Virus record (IMG/VR): IMGVR_UViG_3300049433_000036
Location: 1 to 26,451 of that record
DNA: 26,451 nucleotides
Reading direction: 5' to 3' (one strand)
DNA from: a virus
Positions 15,128 through 21,271 of this stretch are shown here, piece after piece. The notes under the pieces were generated by a model, which was not told where the DNA came from, did not search any database, and worked only from the letters and a program-made list of their open reading frames with translations. The position numbers and the translations under genes were made by a program. Numbering within the stretch: the first letter of the stretch is position 1; the number at the start of each line of letters is the position of its first letter.

Positions 15128-15685
15128 ATGGATGCAAAACATATTGCGCATTCAGTCTCATTATATTGGCAAAAGAAACTGTATGTGGTTAACCATGAGG
15201 TTGGACTATGTAAGCACGGACGCCTGCGTGCCGATCTTATAGCAACTAACATGGGGCTGTATATCATCCTAGTAGAGGTAAAATCGTCGGTCGCCGATTT
15301 TAGGACTGATAAGAAGTGGCATAAGTACCTTCCGTTTTCAAATAAGACTTACTTTGCGATGGCGCCTGAAGTTTACGAAAAGGTTAAAGATCAGATTCCA
15401 AAAGGAATTGGCATCTTCTTGGTTTACCCTTCAGGACATACGAAAATTAAGGGACGCGCCCATCATAGAGAGGTGGATGCAGCCGTAAAGCTTAATATAG
15501 CTGCGCGCTTAGTCTACCGTAGTGGCGAGACTTTGCATGAGCGGAAGTCTAAGACAGCAGGAGCCCAGCTAGTAGCTGAAACTGCGGTCACAGCTATTCA
15601 GGCCATCCCTAAGGAGCAACGCAAGGGCAACAGAGCACTTGTTGTTGCAAAAGTTAAGGAAGCTATTTCAAAGTACGTAAAATGA
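15128..15685 (+). CDS. MmcB-like PD-(D/E)XK nuclease
   Basis: Shows the MmcB (DUF1052) pattern: GRLRADLIATN (Asp36), IILVEVKSSVADFRTDKKWH (Glu50, Lys52) and KYLPFSNKTYFAMAP, followed by IPKGIGIFLVYP. The Asp-Glu-x-Lys arrangement is that of the PD-(D/E)XK superfamily. MmcB is a DNA-repair protein linked to mutagenesis cassettes in bacteria; the biochemical activity here is an inference. Residues 110-185 add an Ala/Lys-rich helical tail. It is ATGA-coupled to the GNAT gene. A homing-type or Vsr-like nuclease is less likely because the FRTDKKW and YFA signatures point to MmcB. Confidence 0.78.
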   Translation: MDAKHIAHSVSLYWQKKLYVVNHEVGLCKHGRLRADLIATNMGLYIILVEVKSSVADFRTDKKWHKYLPFSNKTYFAMAPEVYEKVKDQIPKGIGIFLVYPSGHTKIKGRAHHREVDAAVKLNIAARLVYRSGETLHERKSKTAGAQLVAETAVTAIQAIPKEQRKGNRALVVAKVKEAISKYVK

Positions 15686-16218
15686 AAACAACCGCGCACT
15701 CACTAGCACACAATCCGATATCCGTAGACGGCGGTAATCGCTACTGCAAGCAACTCCAGAAAATCCTGCTCAGGGGTAAAGCGACTGATCTTGGCACAGC
15801 TAATGGTCTTCAGCTTATGTGGATCACGTGGGTTAATCCAGTATTCATTCTCAGGGATACGGAGACTTTAGAAGTTATAGGCTATATGGACCTAGCTAAA
15901 GTCGATCCTGATTGGGGCTTGCGTATCAAGTATTACCAGCAAGGTGTCTACATCAAACCTGCTTATCGTAAGCGAGGGCTAGGCACTGTTTTATACCTTG
16001 GGGTCTTGCATGTATTCCAGCATTTTGTAAGCGATCCGATTATAGGTATCGATGCGGTTAGAGCTTGGAAGGCAATCGAGAAATACGGCTATAAGGTCAA
16101 GATGTGGGACTCAGATAACCACCAAGACGTAGCTTTTGTATGGGCACCAGATGGACAACCACTGATTCATGGTCACACAATGGACAAGTATGAGGAAACT
16201 CTTCTGTTCTACGTATAA
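15682..16218 (+). CDS. GNAT-family N-acetyltransferase
   Basis: The acetyl-CoA binding segment VYIKPAYRKRGLGTVLYLGV (res 89-108) carries the R-x-x-G-x-G/A motif after a beta strand, and DAVRAWKAIEKYGYKVKMW is the usual 'one residue drifts behind its peers' end of a GNAT domain. Length 178 aa is normal. The substrate is unknown; phage GNATs may modify host proteins or their own. It lies between the MmcB-like nuclease and the portal gene, which suggests late expression. ATGA overlap with the gene before; AAGGATATAAC separates it from portal. Confidence 0.8.
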   Translation: MKTTAHSLAHNPISVDGGNRYCKQLQKILLRGKATDLGTANGLQLMWITWVNPVFILRDTETLEVIGYMDLAKVDPDWGLRIKYYQQGVYIKPAYRKRGLGTVLYLGVLHVFQHFVSDPIIGIDAVRAWKAIEKYGYKVKMWDSDNHQDVAFVWAPDGQPLIHGHTMDKYEETLLFYV

Positions 16219-16227
16219 GGATATAAC

Positions 16228-18069
16228 ATGTTCCCTCGTAATCGCGTAACTGGCGTTCAAGGTGGTAAGATACGCACCGAAATGCGCGCACCAGAAATTT
16301 CCAGCTATAGTAGTGGTCGTAAGTATGCAGAGGCAAAGACAGAGGTTCGGGCCGAGCTTGGTGGCTTCGGTCAATCAGGCGCCGGCAATAGTCTCAGCGT
16401 AAATTCCTACTGGGCATCTCAGTATCAGTATTATTTCACAGGCCTTATTCCGGCAGAGCCAGGTTACGCTGATACTTCGCAGTTAGCTCTGTTCTATAGG
16501 GATATATATCAGAACGATGCAACCGCCGGTTCCGTGGTAGACATTCAATCGAGCTTCCCTTTCTCCGATTTCGATCTACGAGGTCTTGAGGAAGATCAAC
16601 TTAAGGTATATCGTGAGAGTCTCGATCAACTGAATGTCTTGCGCATGATGCCGATCATGAGTACAGCTTACCTAGTGGATGGTTTCTTCTGCGGCAGCCT
16701 AGTCTTTGATCCTCAGACAAAGCGATTCCTCGACACTCTGGTTCACGACGCATTGCAATGTCAGGTTGTACCAAGCCCATTCTTTAATCAGATGCCGACC
16801 ATCAGCGTCCTGACATCTAATGCGACGAATGAGCTTCTGATATCGGACAGTCAGTTCAATCGTGAGTACCTAAGCAGTTTGCCTCAGTCGTTCATAGAAC
16901 TACTGAAGCAAGGACAGTTCACTTTGAATCCTATATCGACTCTGTTTGTTGGTCGTCGTAATCTGACAGACAGAGCCTATATGTCGTTCCTGCACCGCAT
17001 CCTGCCAATGTATCTAATCGAAAAAACGATGTTCAGAGGTACGCTGGTCGAGGCCTCTCGTCGTCAACGGGCTACCACTCACTTGACTGCGGGCGATGAT
17101 GTATGGACTCCTACCGGAGAAGAACTACAGGCATTGGTCGCTCAATTCCAGCAAGCTGAATTCGATCCTCTAGGTGGTTGGGTATCTACACGTAATGCAG
17201 TGCAGGTCAATGATATTCGTCCAGGTGGCGATTTCTGGAAGTGGACCGATATGGCTGATATTCTAGTCGGCTATAAGCTACGGGCCTTAGGTACCTCGGA
17301 ATCATTCTTGAGTGGTGAGAGCTCCTACGCTGCCGCTGAATCCGCTTATAACGTATTTTTGGAGTCGCAGGATACGTATCGCCGTCATTTAACTAATGCA
17401 GTATTCGATTCCACTTTATTCCCTTTAATAGCAGTTGCTAACAACTTCTACAAAGAAGGTACCCCCGCCGAAGCTAGAGTCAAGCGTAACCAAGTCAGCA
17501 AATATTTGATGCACTCGAAGAACAGAGCCAATCTGTCCATGCCTCAGTTGGTGTGGCATAAATCGCTTGAAGCCAAGAATGAAGAAAATACGTTCGAAAT
17601 GCTGGAGCAGGCATCGGAGAAAGGTGTACCTATCCCACTGAAAGCCTGGATGGCGGCAGCAGGTCTGAACGTTGAGACCTTGCTGAAAGATCTGAAGGCA
17701 GATAACGATCTGCGTAGCCGCATCAAGAAATTCACTGGTAAGGATACTGGTCACGAATCTGAAGAACAGGTCGAGGCAGCCTTCCGCCCTACGGTTCAAT
17801 CTATCAAGAGTGGTGCTATTGGTCGTCGTTCGCTTCTAGGTCGTAATTTCGGTGAACCTGAAATGTTCACGATCGGTAAGACAGGTAAGCAAGAGCATAT
17901 TTTCCATAACTCTCGTGGCAAGATGCGTGACTACAATGCAGTTATAGCCAAGATCGCCAATCGCATGGAGACTGACAAAGAGTATCGTCTGAAAGTTGCT
18001 AAGGCAAACGTGGATCGTTTGGGGTATAAGACTGTACCTCTGGCTGGTCATCTGCCTGTGAAAGGATAA
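16228..18069 (+). CDS. Portal protein
   Basis: 613 aa; forms the ring at the capsid vertex through which TerL packages DNA and to which the tail attaches. Assigned from its size, place after terL, and typical features: FYRDIYQNDATAGSVVDIQS (89-108) at the head of the fold, SYAAAESAYNVFLESQDTY in the stem-helix region, and MADILVGYKLRALGTSESFL before it. Residues 284-338 (THLTAGDDVWTPTGEELQ through GGDFWKW) form a module also found in two small proteins at 2203-2855. The C-terminal 100 residues are basic and may be a crown or capsid-facing part. Start is supported by AAGGATATAAC. Confidence 0.82.
   Translation: MFPRNRVTGVQGGKIRTEMRAPEISSYSSGRKYAEAKTEVRAELGGFGQSGAGNSLSVNSYWASQYQYYFTGLIPAEPGYADTSQLALFYRDIYQNDATAGSVVDIQSSFPFSDFDLRGLEEDQLKVYRESLDQLNVLRMMPIMSTAYLVDGFFCGSLVFDPQTKRFLDTLVHDALQCQVVPSPFFNQMPTISVLTSNATNELLISDSQFNREYLSSLPQSFIELLKQGQFTLNPISTLFVGRRNLTDRAYMSFLHRILPMYLIEKTMFRGTLVEASRRQRATTHLTAGDDVWTPTGEELQALVAQFQQAEFDPLGGWVSTRNAVQVNDIRPGGDFWKWTDMADILVGYKLRALGTSESFLSGESSYAAAESAYNVFLESQDTYRRHLTNAVFDSTLFPLIAVANNFYKEGTPAEARVKRNQVSKYLMHSKNRANLSMPQLVWHKSLEAKNEENTFEMLEQASEKGVPIPLKAWMAAAGLNVETLLKDLKADNDLRSRIKKFTGKDTGHESEEQVEAAFRPTVQSIKSGAIGRRSLLGRNFGEPEMFTIGKTGKQEHIFHNSRGKMRDYNAVIAKIANRMETDKEYRLKVAKANVDRLGYKTVPLAGHLPVKG
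17077..17241 (+). repeat. Portal module shared with the 2203-2855 genes
   Basis: Codes portal residues 284-338. The pattern T-x-L-x-x-G-D-D-x-W-x-P-T-x-E-E-L-Q ... Q-F-x-x-A-x-x-D-x-x-G-x-x-V-x-T-R-x-x-V ... G-D-F recurs once here, twice in the 96-aa protein and twice in the 121-aa protein. A shared DNA word GAAGAACTACA is seen in both the portal copy and the 2203 gene. Confidence 0.72.
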
Positions 18070-18071
18070 TC

Positions 18072-18332
18072 ATGTATTCAAATCTAATCGTAGTGGCTGC
18101 ACCAAAGAGCGCGGAGCATTACCAATACTTCAAGTTCATGGGCAAGAAGGCAATCGATCTACCTTACCGTGGTATCTCTGTTCCCTTGGAACCTGGCCAA
18201 CGCTTCGGTGTCAGAAAGAGCCGTGATGGAAAGAAAATCCGATTGGTACTAGATGATGAAGTGAACCGCGTATTCACCCTGTCCCTCGATATCGCAAAGA
18301 AAATTGCAAAGACTGTGAAGGTCTCAAAATGA
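18072..18332 (+). CDS. Small basic hypothetical protein, 86 aa
   Basis: Follows portal by 2 bases with AAGGATAATC as ribosome site. Beta-rich and basic: SNLIVVAAPKSAEHY, then RGISVPLEPGQRFGVRKSRD and KKIRLVLDDEVNRVFTL, ending in a Lys-rich helix (IAKKIAKTVKVSK). The fold suggests a small barrel, but no family is recognised. Position after portal could mean a head or neck component; this is position only. ATGA-coupled to the next gene. Confidence 0.6.
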   Translation: MYSNLIVVAAPKSAEHYQYFKFMGKKAIDLPYRGISVPLEPGQRFGVRKSRDGKKIRLVLDDEVNRVFTLSLDIAKKIAKTVKVSK

Positions 18333-18757
18333 AAACCGTGGGCTTACGATGGGATTTTTATCTACCTAGTGTAGAGGGTCAGATCACACGCGATCTGATT
18401 GCTCTCCAGAGTTCGTTTGGTTCAATAATTGTCATCTATAATGGCGATGAACCTAACGGCTTGGTATCTGCGTTGGGTCTGAAGTCTGGTATCGGGGATG
18501 AGCTTGCCGATATGTGGATTGTCTACACTACTCAAGAAGGTCATCAGGTGGATGCACCTGAGCATGCCAAGGAAGTCATCAAGCGTGATATGTTCGTGGC
18601 CAAGACAGATATATCCCTAGATGGTGATCCTCACCCAGGTTACTACATGAAACCTCAGGGACGCATAGGCAAACCTCGCTTGTCTCAGTTACCTAAGCCT
18701 ACCCATACCGGGCAGACCGATCCGGCGATAATATTTTTATGGGGCGCTGCTAAATGA
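18329..18757 (+). CDS. Hypothetical protein, 142 aa
   Basis: Not recognised. Opens with MKTVGLRWDFYLPSVEGQI and a helix, contains SIIVIYNGDEPNGLVSALGL and MWIVYTTQEGHQVDAPEHAK, and ends in a Pro/Gly-rich tail (HPGYYMKPQGRIGKPRLSQL). The alternation of strands and helices suggests a compact alpha/beta fold. It is the last gene before the 230-base leader region, and is coupled to the gene before it. Confidence 0.55.
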   Translation: MKTVGLRWDFYLPSVEGQITRDLIALQSSFGSIIVIYNGDEPNGLVSALGLKSGIGDELADMWIVYTTQEGHQVDAPEHAKEVIKRDMFVAKTDISLDGDPHPGYYMKPQGRIGKPRLSQLPKPTHTGQTDPAIIFLWGAAK

Positions 18758-18877
18758 CTGCTATAGTCGATCAGGCGCACTGACTAGCAAAGCGCAAATT
18801 ACTCGCTCAATTTAATAGTAACCGGGGTTGTGTGTCGTTGCTTGTTACGAGCGAGAAGGGTGCAATAGCACATATTT
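18758..18877 (+). ncRNA. Candidate structured RNA / leader ending in a terminator
   Basis: Non-coding. A nested stem is visible: CTCGCT (18802-18807) with AGCGAG (18850-18855) enclosing GTAAC (18818-18822) with GTTAC (18844-18848), then a second hairpin GTGC-AATA-GCAC (18860-18871), then the terminator at 18878. This is compatible with a small RNA or 5' leader; no tRNA arms and no clear promoter are seen (TATAGT at 18762 is the only -10-like word). Tentative. Confidence 0.35.
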
Positions 18878-18916
18878 AGGAGGACTTTATCCCTGGTCCA
18901 AGTCCTCCTCTTTTTT
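18878..18916 (+). terminator. Intrinsic terminator before the tail block
   Basis: A perfect 10-bp stem AGGAGGACTT (18878-18887) with AAGTCCTCCT (18900-18909), 12-base loop, then C and TTTTTT (18911-18916). The left arm contains a complete AGGAGG ribosome-binding sequence that is locked in the stem, but no start codon follows at a usable distance. Confidence 0.9.
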
Positions 18917-18925
18917 ATGCCCGTG

Positions 18926-18964
18926 GGAATAGCTGGCCCGCGAGGATCAAATGCCAGCTATTCC
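18926..18964 (+). promoter_or_regulatory. Perfect 11-bp inverted repeat holding a ribosome site
   Basis: GGAATAGCTGG (18926-18936) pairs with CCAGCTATTCC (18954-18964) around a 17-base loop. The loop contains CGAGGATCAA and an ATG at 18951 that starts a 13-codon leader ORF. There is no T-run, so it is not a terminator; a hairpin presenting or hiding a ribosome site, or a DNA-binding site, is more likely. Confidence 0.55.
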
Positions 18965-18992
18965 AACGGACTACTCGATTGGTCCATCATGA
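18951..18992 (+). CDS. 13-codon leader ORF coupled to the tail gene
   Basis: ATG at 18951 with GAGG 5 bases upstream; reads MPAIPTDYSIGPS and stops at TGA 18990-18992. That TGA overlaps the ATG (18989) of the tail gene as ATGA, the same coupling used elsewhere in this genome. The ribosome site lies in the loop of the 11-bp inverted repeat. The peptide has no recognised motif. Its short length means it could be chance, but the combination of site, hairpin and coupling supports it. Confidence 0.45.
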   Translation: MPAIPTDYSIGPS

Positions 18993-19999
18993 GTTCTCTA
19001 TCTGATATCATCGCAGCAGCAAAAGCACAAATCAAAACAAGTACATCGGAATCAAAAAGCACTCTCAGCAATACCTTCAGTATAGGCACCAATGACATTA
19101 AGGGTGAGGTCAAGAGCTTCGTGCCTAATCTCATTCAAGGTGCTACCCGTCAGGTTACCGGCGGTATCAATCAAGCACTAAACGCAGGATTAACTGACGT
19201 TAGGGGCGGAGTGTCTGATATTCTGCACGGTAACTTTAATGGAGGCCTAGAAAGGATTCTTAGTGGCCCTTCCGATGTATTGGGTTCATTGGGCAAAACA
19301 TTCGGGTTATCTACTGGATCGAAGTTATCAAATCCCGGAGGTGTAGCACCCGGTAATAGCCTCGAGGGTATACTAGCCCGCTCTGATCCTCAACTGAGCT
19401 TCAACTGGTACTGCCAACTCCCAGTCGTCACAGCTATAGGTGGGCAGCCTAAAGGTCTACCGTGGTTTTTCGTAGAAGAAGCTACATTGGCTTTCCGCAC
19501 ATTCACGCCTGTGTCTCGTTTCTATCAGGGCAGACAACAACACATTCCAGGTAGTTACACAGTAGATGCTTTGTCCTTAGCAATATACGCTGATACGGCT
19601 AACCTTGCGCTAGATTACCTAACTTCATGGCAAGGCGCTATCATGAAGAACATGAAACGTACGGATGCTGATAAATCAGGCGGCGGCTTTGGTCGCCCTA
19701 AGGATTACTATAAGACCATACCTATTTATCTTTTGTCTAACGATAAGAAAACTCTGTGCGTAATCGAATACACTGAATGCTGGCCCGAAACCATACAAGC
19801 CTACTCATTGAATAGCGGTAGCTCAGAACGCATAGTCAATCATGTCACTTTCTCCACTGGTGATGTATTCGTAACTCTATTTGGGGTATCGAATACAAGC
19901 AGCAAGGGCATGCTACCATTTGTCCAAGATGCTGCGTCCTCGCTGGTAAATTTCGCAGCAAGTTCAGTACTAGGTGCAGCTAGGTCTTTGTTTGGCTAG
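18989..19999 (+). CDS. Tail-tube/baseplate protein (gp19/gp54-like)
   Basis: Residues 137-300 resemble the T4 tail-tube fold: LSFNWYCQLPVV, VEEATLAFRTFTPVSRFYQG, IPGSYTVDALSLAIYADTAN, then YYKTIPIYLLSNDKKTLCVI and WPETIQAYSLNSGSSERIV followed by HVTFSTGDVFV, the last being the W-P-x-x-I ... V-x-F signature of tube-like proteins. A 130-residue N-terminal part is Ser/Gly-rich, suggesting a baseplate or tube-initiator role (as gp54) over a plain tube subunit. ATG 18989 gives 336 aa; an in-frame ATG at 18917 would add 24 residues but lies against the terminator's T-run with no ribosome site. The start is coupled to the 13-codon leader. Confidence 0.7.
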   Translation: MSSLSDIIAAAKAQIKTSTSESKSTLSNTFSIGTNDIKGEVKSFVPNLIQGATRQVTGGINQALNAGLTDVRGGVSDILHGNFNGGLERILSGPSDVLGSLGKTFGLSTGSKLSNPGGVAPGNSLEGILARSDPQLSFNWYCQLPVVTAIGGQPKGLPWFFVEEATLAFRTFTPVSRFYQGRQQHIPGSYTVDALSLAIYADTANLALDYLTSWQGAIMKNMKRTDADKSGGGFGRPKDYYKTIPIYLLSNDKKTLCVIEYTECWPETIQAYSLNSGSSERIVNHVTFSTGDVFVTLFGVSNTSSKGMLPFVQDAASSLVNFAASSVLGAARSLFG

Positions 20000-20030
20000 T
20001 AAATAAGATATTTAACCCAAAGAGAATACC

Positions 20031-21107
20031 ATGACCGATACCACAAAACAAGAATTTGTACCCTTCCCTGCTCAACGTATTCAACAGTTAGAAGAACGTC
20101 GTAAGGCTGCTGAGCCTTATCACAGCCCTCACCATCCATTACCTCGCACAAATCCTATACCTGGTATTGTTGGTGCTGATATGAAAACCAACTTCACCAT
20201 GGCGGAAGCCCAGCCGGCTACCGATGCACATCAAGCTAGTCCTGCTTATGTGAATGCGCAGGTAGCAGCCGCTGCGCCTATCGCACCGCAGATTCCTGTT
20301 GTAGTCCCTGGCTTTACTACACCAACTTCCGAGGAAGAGGCAGTACCTATTGCCCTTCCTAGCGGGTACGCATTCTACGACTTCAAGGATCTGTACATTA
20401 AGCCATTCAAAGGCCGTCACATGGCCAAGCTGAGTCGCGCACGGGAAGAAGGCTCGACCTTGTACACCGTAGAAGCCGTGTCTGCTGTACTAAGCACGCC
20501 ACAAGGTCATACACATCTAGCCTTCCAGCTTACTGTGCCTGACTTCTACTATGTGCTGTATTGGTTGCGCTTGAACAGTTTCACCAAGACGGCATTCATG
20601 CACAAGACTTCGTGCGCCAACGAAAAGCATATCGAAGCAGTGGCAGAAGGTAAGCTGCTGAAAGATACACTAGTCATCGCAGAGGTTATCAATCGTGCTT
20701 CTATGCAAGAGACTAATCTGAAGTCTATTCCTAATAAGGAAGCCTTCAAGTTAGACCTGCCGGGTGCTTGGGTCAAAGTATGTACCATGCAGGATGCTCT
20801 CGAAATGACTGAAGACGCAGAATTCATTTCTGAAGAATTCAGATACGCGGCAGAGATTGCTTGCTATCTGGACGTATCAGATGTACAGAATGAAGACAAG
20901 ACATTCCGTAAAGCGACGTTGCGTGAGCGAATAGCCTACGTAGACGAAATGTCACCAGATGATATTCAAACCGTAAAGTCCTTCGAGAAGGCAGTCACCG
21001 ATTACGGTATCATAGAGACTATCAGTGTGACTTGTAAACACTGTGGTCAAAAACGTACCGATGCTATCACTTTGGACGCCCATAGTTTTTTCCCATCGGC
21101 AGCATGA
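20031..21107 (+). CDS. Baseplate assembly protein (gp26-like), frameshift donor
   Basis: 358 aa. The N-terminal 110 residues are Pro/Ala-rich and probably disordered. The folded part (112-358) has LTVPDFYYVLYWLRLNSF (167-184), HKTSCANEKH (Cys195, His200) and near the end TCKHCGQKRTDAITL with HSFFP (Cys335/338), giving a likely zinc site from two distant pairs. From memory this resembles T4 gp26-type baseplate hub assembly proteins. It sits directly ahead of the tape-measure-like gene, where tail-assembly chaperones lie in many phages. Codons 352-354 hold a T-TTT-TTC slippery site, so a minor product of 412 aa extended by the next frame is probable. Ribosome site AGAGAATACC. Confidence 0.7.
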   Translation: MTDTTKQEFVPFPAQRIQQLEERRKAAEPYHSPHHPLPRTNPIPGIVGADMKTNFTMAEAQPATDAHQASPAYVNAQVAAAAPIAPQIPVVVPGFTTPTSEEEAVPIALPSGYAFYDFKDLYIKPFKGRHMAKLSRAREEGSTLYTVEAVSAVLSTPQGHTHLAFQLTVPDFYYVLYWLRLNSFTKTAFMHKTSCANEKHIEAVAEGKLLKDTLVIAEVINRASMQETNLKSIPNKEAFKLDLPGAWVKVCTMQDALEMTEDAEFISEEFRYAAEIACYLDVSDVQNEDKTFRKATLRERIAYVDEMSPDDIQTVKSFEKAVTDYGIIETISVTCKHCGQKRTDAITLDAHSFFPSAA

Positions 21108-21141
21108 ATGACATAGCGAGTATGCATGCGCTCATTGCTGC
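21086..21141 (+). promoter_or_regulatory. Programmed -1 ribosomal frameshift signal
   Basis: TTTTTTC (21086-21092) is in the correct phase (T-TTT-TTC) for tandem slippage. After a 6-base spacer comes a stem: GCAGCATGA (21099-21107) pairs with TCA-(T)-TGCTGC (21132-21141, one bulged T), loop 24 bases. The stop of the 0 frame (21105-21107) is inside the stem. Shifting by -1 enters the open frame at 21092-21268 and adds 58 residues after Phe354. Confidence 0.68.
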
Positions 21142-21268
21142 GGAATTTCATTTGATACCTCCTGACTCAATGTCTATTTTCCAAATTATGCATTTGGCAC
21201 AAACTGCTGAGAAACGCAGGGCTGATAGGCATAAGGCATTGAGTGAAGGCAAGACTTATATTGGATAA
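21104..21268 (+). CDS. 54-codon ORF in the -1 frame, likely frameshift extension
   Basis: Open from the ATG overlapping the previous stop (ATGA) to TAA at 21266-21268, three bases before the next gene. The peptide is MNDIASMHALIAAEFHLIPP, then DSMSIFQIMHLAQTAEKRRA, then a basic end: mostly helical, as in the short C-terminal 'T' parts of tail-assembly chaperones. There is no ribosome-binding site before the ATG, which favours entry by -1 frameshift from the upstream gene (412-aa fusion) over independent initiation. A stand-alone gp51-like protein made by stop-start coupling is the alternative. Confidence 0.65.
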   Translation: MNDIASMHALIAAEFHLIPPDSMSIFQIMHLAQTAEKRRADRHKALSEGKTYIG

Positions 21269-21271
21269 ATC

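Noticed and set aside
18758-18877. tRNA or tRNA remnant in the non-coding stretch
   Set aside because: No seven-base acceptor stem, T-loop GGTTC or CCA end can be arranged.
18917-18988. Upstream start (ATG 18917) for the tail-tube-like gene
   Set aside because: It abuts the T-run of a terminator with no ribosome site; the 18989 ATG is coupled to a leader ORF and gives an ordinary N terminus.
19996-20012. TAAATAAG after the tail gene as a T4-type late promoter
   Set aside because: Resembles TATAAATA only partly and no similar box is found at other late gene starts.
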